Assembly: GCA_038818725.1 (NCBI GenBank)
Contig: JAWAYL010000006.1
Coordinates: forward strand, 1 to 40,602
DNA from: JACIWB01 sp038818725
Lineage (GTDB): Archaea > Thermoplasmatota > E2 > UBA202 > JdFR-43
Direction: 5' to 3'
Length of the DNA stretch: 40,602 nucleotides
A program made the position numbers and the translations under genes. Below are positions 33,302 through 40,602 of this stretch, piece after piece. How positions within the stretch are numbered: the first letter of the stretch is position 1; each line of letters starts with the position of its first letter. The notes below the pieces were generated by a model. It ran no database searches. It was not told the DNA's origin and saw nothing but the letters and a program-made list of their open reading frames with translations.

Positions 33302-33328
33302 ATTAAAAAACATGAAAGGTTTTTTAAT
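33302..33328 (-). promoter_or_regulatory. Perfect 10-bp inverted repeat at the helicase end, before tRNA-Cys
   Basis: ATTAAAAAAC and GTTTTTTAAT flank a 7-nt loop. It overlaps the last codons of the helicase and ends one base before tRNA-Cys. It could be a stem-loop for processing or termination, or the AT-rich tRNA promoter (box A about 25 nt upstream). Confidence 0.5.
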
Positions 33329-35156
33329 CTTTTCCGAAAAACTTCTTTATTTCTTCTAGCGCATTTGTTGTTTTTTTCATTTCAATATAATTTTTTAACC
33401 TTATTGCTCTTTCATCGAGTATGATTGCAATTCCTCTATCATTTTCATTCCTTATTAGCCTGCCAATTGCCTGCATAACCTTTCTTATTGCTGGTGCTTC
33501 AAAAGCATATTTCCACCCATTTTGATTTTTCTTTTCATAATATTCTTGTAGAGCTGTTTGTTTTGCAGAAGGAGGGGGATATGGTAATCCAACAATTAAA
33601 ACAATTTCAAGCTCTTCTGAAGGAAAATCAATTCCTTCTGATATTTTCCCTCCTATAACAGATAAGAAAACACCACCTAATTTTTTAAAATTTTCTATTT
33701 TCCTCATTATTTCCTCTTGTTTCTCATTTTTTTCCTCGATATAAAGATTTCTTCTTATATTCAATACATTGAGAAATCTATTCATTACTGAATAGGAAGG
33801 AAAGAAAACTAGAGTATTTTTATCCACATTATTACATATCTCTTGTATGTATATAGAAATTTTTTTGATCATTTCATCATCAATATAGTATTTTGTTGAT
33901 ATTCCTTCTATATATACAATTCTTCTATTTTCTTTTGGAAAGGGAGATGGAAAAATTGCTTTTTCCGCTTCTATTCCAATTGAATTTATATACTCATCTA
34001 TTGGTTGCAATGTGCCTGACATATGAATTGTTGAATAAAATGAATTCAATATTAAAGATGCTATCGATGGTTCAAGACAGTAAGCAACTATTCTTAAATT
34101 ATCATCTTCTACTTCAATCAGTTTAGCCCATCTATTATCTAAATTAAGCCAGTAGAGAATAAAGTTACCTATAACTCTTAAAAAAGACCTCGGAAAACTA
34201 TTATTTTTTTCCTTTATATCAGCAATTATTTCACCATATGAAATCATATTTTCAGCAATTATTTTTATCTGTTCAATAGAAAAATATTTTTTTAGCATAT
34301 TTTCAAAAAAATTTCCAATTATTGCATCTCCTTCCTCTGATATCTTAAATTCATCCCTTATTGAAATGAAAATTTTCTCTATAATATCCATAAGATGAGA
34401 AATGCTTTTATCCCTTACATCATATTCTTCTATTTCTCTAAATCCATTTTTTAATGAACTATATGAAAGAGATGTTGAAAGCAATTCTCTACAGAAATCT
34501 GGCAAATTGTGAGCTTCATCTATTATAAGTATGGTTTTTTCTGGAGGATACTGATAAATTGAAAAGAATTTTTCTCTTAATATTTCATCAAAAATGTAAA
34601 TATATGGTGCTATAACTATTCTTGCTTTTCTCACTATTTCCTTATTTATCTCATATGGGCATGCATTATGAATTTTGCCATATAAGTAAATTTCCTCAGA
34701 TGATATAACATTATTAAAATCTTCTTTTATCTTTAAAAAATTCTCAAAAAATATGCATCTATTAAAATCATCTTTTTTTCGCTCCATACTTCCCTTTTTC
34801 CTCCTGGCACATATTCTTGATAGCTCTTCATTTGTGCAGTTTCTTAAAGACGGGAAATTTTCCATCAGAAGGCACATATTATTTCTTCCCTGCAAGCCAC
34901 TTGCTATAATTTCCCCTTTCATCCGTTTCATTTCAATTATCGCCTGCTTTTGCTGGGAATTTGTCCTTGTTGTATAAATCACTCCCATATCCTTTTCAAT
35001 CGCAAATTTAATGCAGGGCACAAGCGCGCATATTGTTTTTCCTATGCCAGCAGGCGCCTCTATCACAAGATTTTTTTTATTTTTCAAGCATTCTTCAATT
35101 TTTGAGATGATTTCAAGCTGGAATTTTCTTGGCTTGTAAGGGAAAAAATTAATCAT
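33324..35156 (-). CDS. XPD/Rad3-like Fe-S superfamily 2 DNA helicase
   Basis: 5'-3' helicase of the XPD/DinG group, 610 aa. Walker A is VIEAPAGIGKTICALVP (33-41); TILIIDEAHNLPDF is the DEAH box; motif VI is RKVMQAIGRLIRNENDRGI. Candidate iron-sulphur ligands are Cys95 (RNNMC), Cys107, Cys116 and Cys166 (NACPYEI), spaced like XPD; Cys134 is extra. The 4Fe-4S domain and arch between motifs Ia and II are therefore present. Likely role: nucleotide excision repair or replication restart. The ATG at 35156 overlaps the aIF5B stop by 8 bp, so it is transcribed with aIF5B. Confidence 0.92.
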   Translation of the reverse strand: MINFFPYKPRKFQLEIISKIEECLKNKKNLVIEAPAGIGKTICALVPCIKFAIEKDMGVIYTTRTNSQQKQAIIEMKRMKGEIIASGLQGRNNMCLLMENFPSLRNCTNEELSRICARRKKGSMERKKDDFNRCIFFENFLKIKEDFNNVISSEEIYLYGKIHNACPYEINKEIVRKARIVIAPYIYIFDEILREKFFSIYQYPPEKTILIIDEAHNLPDFCRELLSTSLSYSSLKNGFREIEEYDVRDKSISHLMDIIEKIFISIRDEFKISEEGDAIIGNFFENMLKKYFSIEQIKIIAENMISYGEIIADIKEKNNSFPRSFLRVIGNFILYWLNLDNRWAKLIEVEDDNLRIVAYCLEPSIASLILNSFYSTIHMSGTLQPIDEYINSIGIEAEKAIFPSPFPKENRRIVYIEGISTKYYIDDEMIKKISIYIQEICNNVDKNTLVFFPSYSVMNRFLNVLNIRRNLYIEEKNEKQEEIMRKIENFKKLGGVFLSVIGGKISEGIDFPSEELEIVLIVGLPYPPPSAKQTALQEYYEKKNQNGWKYAFEAPAIRKVMQAIGRLIRNENDRGIAIILDERAIRLKNYIEMKKTTNALEEIKKFFGKD

Positions 35157-36867
35157 GCTTTCTCTTTATTTTTATCACTTTTTCTAAAACATCCTTTTCA
35201 TCTAAACTTAAATCTTCTTCAAGCAGTTTTTGAATATCATCTTCAGTAAGGTCAACAAAAATTATTTGCCCAGGCTTTATATTTCTCCCAACAGTTGCTC
35301 CATCTATTGAAATTGCTACTTCCATTCCTTGTGTCGCCTTATCTAATGCTTTTTTCTCCTTTTGAATGCTTTTTATTTTTCCGATCTTTTTTCCATCCTC
35401 TCTTATTAAATATTGCTCTGGCCTAATTTCTCCAGCAAGAACTCTTACTCCAATAATTGCTGGTTTGCTAAGCCTGAAAGTGCAGTTTGGAAGAAAAAGA
35501 ATCATTCCAGGATATGTTATTTCCTTCCTTTTCTTCTCCTCCTCCTCTTTTTTCTTGTTTTCCCTCCATTTTTCAAGTTTTTCAATTAATTGATATACAA
35601 CATTATCTGTTATTATTTCAACACCTTCGCTATTTTCTATTTCTGGAAGAATTTTTACATTAAAGCCAACTATAACTCTATTTATTTCTTTTTCATTTGT
35701 TTTTGCATCAAAAATATCTCTTTTTGATATATCGCCTATTTCAGCTTTTCTTAAAGGGATATTTTTTTCTTTAAGAATTAAAGATATTGCTTCAAGAGAG
35801 CCGAGAGCATCCGCTTTTAATACAATACCTTCATTAGCAACCTCAATATTTATTTTCATCTCTTCCTCTATTTTCTTCATATCTTCTTCAATATTTTTTA
35901 TAACCTTTATTGGAGCTCCAGCAAAGGCATCTTCAAGCTGAGGGGCAGCTATTTTAACTCCGCATGCCGCAGTAGCGATTTTAACTCTTCTGAATTTTTC
36001 TTCGGGAGCCCTTATTTCATCAAGAGGCTTTGGTTTTAGCAAAGCCCTTATTGTTGTAACTATTGCTCCTTTTTTGCCAGCAACTATTATTTCATCTCCT
36101 TCCTTAATTACACCATTATAAATTATTACATCAATGGTTGTTCCAAGACCTTTTTCTTCTTTAACTTCAAGAACCGTTCCTTCCGCCTCTTTTTCCTCAC
36201 ACATCAAATTTTCTTCAAGAAATTTTTGAGATAAGCCAATAAGTACCATTATTAGTTCATCCATTCCTTCACCAGTTTTTGCTGAAATTGGAACTATTGC
36301 AACATTTCTTGTAAAATCTCTTATCCTATCATATCTATCTGAAGAAAAGCCCTCATCATAAATTTGCTCAACAAGCCTGTAAAATTTTTTATCAAAATCT
36401 TTTTTTGCTATTTCATTTTGTTTATCAAGCCTTTGAGCTATTGTTCCTTCTTCTTTTCTCCATAGTTCTATTAAATCTATTTTGTTTGCTGCAATAACAA
36501 AAGGTGTCTTATATTTTTTTAATATCGCAATCGCTTCTTTTGTCTGCTCCTTTATTCCTTCATTTATATCAATAACAAGAATAGCCAAATCAGCTAAAGC
36601 TCCTCCTCTTGCTCTTAAAGTTGTAAAAGCAAAATGGCCAGGAGTATCGATGAAAAGCAAGCCAGGAATTTTAAATTCTTTTCCTTTTAGCAATTTTCCA
36701 CATATCTCCTTTACTGTTTCTATCGGCACCTCTGTCGCTCCTATATGCTGGGTGATTGCTCCCGCCTCCTTGGCAGCAATGCAACTACCTCTTATATAAT
36801 CGAGCAATGTTGTTTTGCCATGGTCTACGTGGCCAAGAACTGCAACTATTGGTTGTCTTAAATACAT
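35149..36867 (-). CDS. infB: Translation initiation factor aIF5B
   Basis: GTPase that joins ribosomal subunits and places initiator tRNA. G1 VLGHVDHGKTTLLDYIRG, switch GAITQHIGATEVP, G3 FIDTPGHFAFTTLRARG, G4 ANKIDL, G5 PISAKTGEGMD. Domains II-IV follow (EGTVLEVKEEKGLGTTIDVI; MILFLPNCTFRLSKPAIIGV; REDGKKIGKIKSIQKEKKAL). About 572 aa from ATG 36867, without the bacterial N-terminal extension. That start gives the typical MYLRQPIVAVLGHVDHGKT and lies about 28 nt after a TTATTTAAT box; the in-frame ATG at 36906 is unlikely. No intein in the P-loop. First gene of an operon with the helicase. Confidence 0.96.
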   Translation of the reverse strand: MYLRQPIVAVLGHVDHGKTTLLDYIRGSCIAAKEAGAITQHIGATEVPIETVKEICGKLLKGKEFKIPGLLFIDTPGHFAFTTLRARGGALADLAILVIDINEGIKEQTKEAIAILKKYKTPFVIAANKIDLIELWRKEEGTIAQRLDKQNEIAKKDFDKKFYRLVEQIYDEGFSSDRYDRIRDFTRNVAIVPISAKTGEGMDELIMVLIGLSQKFLEENLMCEEKEAEGTVLEVKEEKGLGTTIDVIIYNGVIKEGDEIIVAGKKGAIVTTIRALLKPKPLDEIRAPEEKFRRVKIATAACGVKIAAPQLEDAFAGAPIKVIKNIEEDMKKIEEEMKINIEVANEGIVLKADALGSLEAISLILKEKNIPLRKAEIGDISKRDIFDAKTNEKEINRVIVGFNVKILPEIENSEGVEIITDNVVYQLIEKLEKWRENKKKEEEEKKRKEITYPGMILFLPNCTFRLSKPAIIGVRVLAGEIRPEQYLIREDGKKIGKIKSIQKEKKALDKATQGMEVAISIDGATVGRNIKPGQIIFVDLTEDDIQKLLEEDLSLDEKDVLEKVIKIKRKHD

Positions 36868-36936
36868 GAAAGAAAAATTGCGAGCAATTAAATAATTTTT
36901 TGCCAAAAATATTTTATCTTTTTTGAAATACTAATT

Positions 36937-37554
36937 ATGCTTATTGTATTTGATATGGACGGAGTATTTATTGAGGAAAGAAGTTCTTGGAAAATAGTTC
37001 ATAAAAAATATGGAATAAAAAATGATGATATTGTTGAGGCATATAAAAGAGGAGAAATAGATGATGAGGAATTTTTAAATAGAGATATTGAAAGATGGCG
37101 TGAAAAGGGAATAAAAAAAGAAGATATTGAAAGAATTTTTAAATCAGTGGAATTAACACCTGGTTGCAAAGAATGCATTGAATATTTTAATGAAATTGGA
37201 GAGGTTGCGATTATTTCAGGAGGAATTGATACTCTCGCAAAAAGAATCGCAAATTTTGGAGTGAAATATGTTTTTGCAAATGGAATAATTTATAAAGAAA
37301 ATTTGCCATGGAAGGCGATTTTAAATGTTCCATTAAAGGAAAAGGGAAAAATACTTGAAAATTTAATTGGAAAAATAGGGATTGAAAAAGAGAAAGTAGT
37401 CGTAATAGGAGATACAAAATATGATATTGACATGTTTAAAAGAGCGGGCTTAAAAATAGCTTTTAATCCAACAGATGAAATAAGAAATTTTGCAGATTTT
37501 ATAATAGAAAAAAGAGATTTAAATGAATTAATTAAAATATTTGAAAAGCATTAA
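36937..37554 (+). CDS. HAD-family phosphatase (phosphoserine phosphatase-like)
   Basis: 205 aa HAD-I hydrolase. Motif I IVFDMDGVFIEE (nucleophile Asp6 or so, acid Asp two later), motif II IISGGIDTLA, motif III Lys in the KEKGKILENLI region, motif IV VVIGDTKYDIDMFKRAG. The helical cap (residues ~15-75) has the C1 type of SerB and related enzymes, so a small phosphomonoester such as phosphoserine is plausible but not proved. The DUF1614 gene follows directly. Box A TTTTGAAATA-like sequence lies before the ATG. Confidence 0.87.
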   Translation: MLIVFDMDGVFIEERSSWKIVHKKYGIKNDDIVEAYKRGEIDDEEFLNRDIERWREKGIKKEDIERIFKSVELTPGCKECIEYFNEIGEVAIISGGIDTLAKRIANFGVKYVFANGIIYKENLPWKAILNVPLKEKGKILENLIGKIGIEKEKVVVIGDTKYDIDMFKRAGLKIAFNPTDEIRNFADFIIEKRDLNELIKIFEKH

Positions 37555-37558
37555 AATT

Positions 37559-38164
37559 ATGCTTGCCTCATTAATTATATTAATAATATTTGCGTTGATT
37601 TCTTTCTTTGTTTATTCAATCTTTACTTTCGTTTTTGAAGAGGTTGGTTTTAAATGGTGGGAAGCAAGCTTAATAGTTTTTAGCTCCCTGCTTTTTAGAA
37701 ATATAAATTTACCTCTTTTTCATTATAAAAATTTAACTATAGCAATAAATTTAAGTGGTGCACTCCTGCCATTAGTGATAAGCTTATATTTAATTTTATC
37801 CAGAAAAATATTTTTAAGAAGTTTATTTGGAATAATAATTGTAACTTTTGTTGCATATATGGTGAGCTATGCTTCGCTAGATGGAATTTCATCTCCTTTC
37901 CCTTATTGGCTTCTTCCTCCAGTCTCCGCCGCCTTGTATGCAATAATTGCTGGATATAAGAATAAAAGGAAAGCTGCAAGCATTGCTTATTCATGTGGAA
38001 CATTTGGGGCAATTATTGGAGCGGATTTACTACATTTTAAAGAATTTATTGAAATAAATGCAAATAAGCAAATTGTTGCAAGCATTGGTGGGGCTGCAAT
38101 TCTTGATATGGTTTTTCTTACAGGGATAATAGCAGTTATAGTGGCTGCGCTGCTTTATGAATGA
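37559..38164 (+). CDS. DUF1614 family membrane protein
   Basis: Around 200 aa with about six hydrophobic helices, for example LASLIILIIFALISFFVYSI, ALLPLVISLYLILSRKIFL and VSAALYAIIAGYKN, and the family's final IGGAAILDMVFLTGIIAVIV. The Gly/Asp-containing helices (GTFGAIIGADLLH; GGAAILD) are conserved in DUF1614. Function is unknown; transport or spore-like membrane roles have been suggested for relatives, without evidence here. Start is ambiguous: TTG 37541 overlaps the HAD gene, ATG 37559 does not and is preferred. Confidence 0.8.
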   Translation: MLASLIILIIFALISFFVYSIFTFVFEEVGFKWWEASLIVFSSLLFRNINLPLFHYKNLTIAINLSGALLPLVISLYLILSRKIFLRSLFGIIIVTFVAYMVSYASLDGISSPFPYWLLPPVSAALYAIIAGYKNKRKAASIAYSCGTFGAIIGADLLHFKEFIEINANKQIVASIGGAAILDMVFLTGIIAVIVAALLYE

Positions 38165-38195
38165 GAAAAAATATAAGGCAAGGAAATATAACTTT

Positions 38196-39485
38196 ATGCT
38201 TCGAAGCCATTATATAAATGAAATAAGCGAAAAAGAATATGAAAAAAAGATTTGCATTGCTGGTTGGATAGAGGAAATAAGAAATCTTGGAGGAATAGCA
38301 TTTATAATATTAAGAGATAGAAGTGGAAGAGGACAGCTTACAATAATAAAAAAGGAAAATGCTGAGCTTTTTAAGGAAATTGTATCATTGAATAGAGAGA
38401 GTGTAATATCAGCATGCGGGATTTGCAAGAAAAATGAAAAGGTGATGAATGGATGGGAAATTTTAGTTGAGGAATTTAAATTGCTAAGCAAATCAGAAGC
38501 CCCTCTTCCAATGGGAGTAATAGATAAGGTTAATGTTGATTTTGACACCCGCCTTGATAATAGAATAATAGATTTAAGGAAAGAAGATGTTAAGGCAATT
38601 TTCATTATAAGAAATTCATTTATAAAGAATGCATGCGATTTTTTAAGAAAAAAAGGTTTTGTGGAAGTGCATACTCCAAAAATTTCATCTTCATCATCTG
38701 AAGGAGGAACAGAAGTATTTAGAATAAATTATTTTGATAAACAAGCTTATCTTGTCCAATCCCCTCAGCTTTATAAGCAAATGCTGATGGCTTCAGGCTT
38801 GGATAGAGTTTTTGAGATTGCATGGTATTTTAGGGCAGAGCAACATGATACAACCCGCCATTTAAATGAATCAACAGCTGTTGATATAGAGATGGCATTT
38901 ATTAGTAGCGAAGAAGATGTAATGAGAATTGCTGAAGAAATGACAGATTATTCAATAAATAAAATAATTGAAGAGAATAGCAAGGAATTAAGCATTCTTA
39001 AAGCAGAAATAGAAATTCCATCCCCTCCTTATCCAAGAATAAAATATGATGAGGTTGTTGAAATATTGAGTAAGGAAATAAAATTTTCATGGGGAGAAGA
39101 TTTAGGAGCAGATGAAGAAAATATTTTATACAAAAATGTCGGGCATGAGATATATTTTATAAAGGATTTTCCTCTTCAATCAAAGCCATTTTATGCAATG
39201 CCATCTGGAAAATATGCAAGGGCTTTTGATTTAGAGCTTCATGGAATGGAAATTGCATCCGGTGCGCAGCGAATTCATGATTATGAATTGCTCACCAAAA
39301 GAATGAGCGAGCTTGGAATGAATTTAAAAAATTTTGAAGATTATTTAAAAGCATTTAAATATGGCATGCCGCCTCATGGAGGATTTGGCTATGGAATTGA
39401 GCGCTTCTTGATGGGCTTACTTAAATTGAAAAACATTAGAGAATGCATCCTATTTCCAAGAGATAGATATAGGCTTAGGCCATAA
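38196..39485 (+). CDS. aspS: Aspartyl-tRNA synthetase, archaeal type
   Basis: Class II synthetase charging tRNA-Asp, and perhaps tRNA-Asn if non-discriminating. The N-terminal OB-fold anticodon-binding domain (KICIAGWIEEIRNLGGIAFI) leads to motif 2 (FRAEQHDTTRHLNESTAVDI) and motif 3 (GYGIERFLMGLLKLKNIREC). I start at ATG 38196, which gives MLRSHYINEI as in other archaeal AspRS and lies about 26 nt after an AAATATAAG box; the in-frame ATG 38157 overlaps the previous gene. About 429 aa is normal. By memory of the Thermococcus enzyme, the two residues that make AspRS tRNA-Asp-specific (Trp26, Lys85) appear as Glu and Met here. Confidence 0.95.
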   Translation: MLRSHYINEISEKEYEKKICIAGWIEEIRNLGGIAFIILRDRSGRGQLTIIKKENAELFKEIVSLNRESVISACGICKKNEKVMNGWEILVEEFKLLSKSEAPLPMGVIDKVNVDFDTRLDNRIIDLRKEDVKAIFIIRNSFIKNACDFLRKKGFVEVHTPKISSSSSEGGTEVFRINYFDKQAYLVQSPQLYKQMLMASGLDRVFEIAWYFRAEQHDTTRHLNESTAVDIEMAFISSEEDVMRIAEEMTDYSINKIIEENSKELSILKAEIEIPSPPYPRIKYDEVVEILSKEIKFSWGEDLGADEENILYKNVGHEIYFIKDFPLQSKPFYAMPSGKYARAFDLELHGMEIASGAQRIHDYELLTKRMSELGMNLKNFEDYLKAFKYGMPPHGGFGYGIERFLMGLLKLKNIRECILFPRDRYRLRP

Positions 39486-39544
39486 TTCATTCAATTTCTT
39501 AAAAAAAACTTGCCTACATTTAAAACATGTGCTTTTCACTCCTG

Positions 39545-40602
39545 GTTTCAATCCTACCTTAGTCCGATTTTAACAAATTACAACAGCAAAACAACAATTT
39601 TTTGAAAAACTCTTTCAATCCTACCTTAGTCCGATTTTAACATATGGGATTTTATAAAAGGTGGTGCTAAATCTGTCCTTTCAATCCTACCTTAGTCCGA
39701 TTTTAACATATGGGATTTTATAAAAGGTGGTGCTAAATCTGTCCTTTCAATCCTACCTTAGTCCGATTTTAACTCTTTGTATTTGTAATATATACCGTGC
39801 ATTCAAATATCTTTCAATCCTACCTTAGTCCGATTTTAACATGACCCGGAAAAGGAAGAAAAAGTAATAACAAAAATCTTTCAATCCTACCTTAGTCCGA
39901 TTTTAACTAATCCACTGTATAATCGTAATCATCTTCGTAATCCATATCTTTCAATCCTACCTTAGTCCGATTTTAACTATACATAATGAAACATCTCATA
40001 CACATTCAATTAACTTTCAATCCTACCTTAGTCCGATTTTAACTTTAACCACCATTGTCCGTTTTTTTTCTCAATTTTCCTTTCAATCCTACCTTAGTCC
40101 GATTTTAACCAAAGCCTTCTCTCGTTACATTTTTAAAATATCCAAACTTTCAATCCTACCTTAGTCCGATTTTAACCTCAATTAAGTTGTATTCAAAAAT
40201 ATGCAGTTTTATCTTTCAATCCTACCTTAGTCCGATTTTAACTTTCTCTTTCTTTACTTTTTTCTTTTTTATAAACTCCTTTCAATCCTACCTTAGTCCG
40301 ATTTTAACAAATAAAAAAAGAATTATTATTAAATAAAAAGAAATACTTTCAATCCTACCTTAGTCCGATTTTAACTTGATAATTTCTTATATATCCGCCT
40401 TGCGTCTAATTCCTTTCAATCCTACCTTAGTCCGATTTTAACTAATATCAAGAAAATCAGAAAGTTGCACTTCAACACTTTCAATCCTACCTTAGTCCGA
40501 TTTTAACAAAATGGAGTAAATATAATATAACTCTATACAACGCCTTTCAATCCTACCTTAGTCCGATTTTAACCAGCTGCTGAAGATCCCTCTAATTCAA
40601 CT
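39545..40602 (-). CRISPR. CRISPR array, 16 repeats visible, continuing past the right edge
   Basis: A 30-bp repeat occurs at 39545, 39612, 39678, 39744, 39811, 39878, 39948, 40014, 40080, 40147, 40213, 40279, 40346, 40413, 40478 and 40544. Read on the minus strand it begins GTTAAAATCGGAC and ends GGATTGAAAG; the ATTGAAA(N) end is the usual crRNA 5' handle of type I-A/I-B style repeats, so transcription likely comes from the right and the leader is outside the window. Fifteen full spacers are 35-40 bp. All repeats match except the leftmost, whose first plus-strand base is G instead of C, fitting the leader-distal end. Spacers 2 and 3 are identical. No cas gene is in the window. Confidence 0.98.

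Noticed and set aside
35149..36867. Intein in aIF5B
   Set aside because: The P-loop and switch motifs are contiguous and the protein has normal length.
39486..39544. CRISPR leader on the left side of the array
   Set aside because: Only about 59 bp, no promoter-like motif facing the array, and repeat polarity plus the altered terminal repeat put the leader on the other side.

Overview
This is an AT-rich segment of an archaeal chromosome. The archaeal assignment rests on PurP-type purine synthesis, the small subunit DP1 of DNA polymerase D, aIF5B, archaeal AspRS and TrpRS, the archaeal class I CCA-adding enzyme, a ~310-nt archaeal SRP RNA, an XPD-like Fe-S helicase, a PGF-CTERM surface protein, and TATA boxes placed about 26-27 nt before leaderless starts. 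A Thermoplasmatota-type euryarchaeon fits best (RHD-type kinases, lipobox lipoproteins, Ig/OmpL47-like exported modules, PGF-CTERM), but that finer placement is inference. A bacterial-type NAD-dependent DNA ligase is the clearest sign of horizontal transfer.

Layout. 1-541: decayed transposase-like remnant and AT-rich sequence. 542-3771: purP, then a secreted metzincin-like protease and a lipoprotein in an ATGA-coupled pair. 3858-5602: a PAS/DHp signalling protein whose annotated start hides an N-terminal PAS domain, and a coiled-coil protein. 5603-7490: cca and thpR, led by a 28-codon reading frame. 7535-9710: a small membrane protein, a divergent LeuC/LeuD pair and a 37-aa small gene. 9711-13277: a full histidine kinase with a palindrome upstream, a ferritin-like cluster and small membrane proteins. 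13322-15041: SRP RNA directly abutting DP1. 15046-19500: hflX, DUF357, hypB and traB facing a radical-SAM/HhH gene; the block is bounded by identical 33-bp inverted repeats that also form the promoters of its two outermost genes. 19536-24070: tRNA-Thr, a lipoprotein, ligA, malic enzyme and a Toprim protein. 24049-31911: M14 carboxypeptidase, PGI/PMI, NAD kinase-like, RHH-like protein, S-layer-like protein and Hsp20. 31908-36867: TrpRS, tRNA-Cys, XPD-like helicase and aIF5B. 36937-39485: HAD phosphatase, DUF1614 protein and AspRS. 39545-40602: a CRISPR array running off the right edge.

Most genes are housekeeping (translation, replication, tRNA maturation, protein export). The accessory signal lies in four places: the inverted-repeat-bounded block, the exported proteins that share beta-sandwich modules, the two PAS sensor proteins with no response regulator nearby, and the CRISPR array, whose leader and cas genes are probably beyond the right edge.
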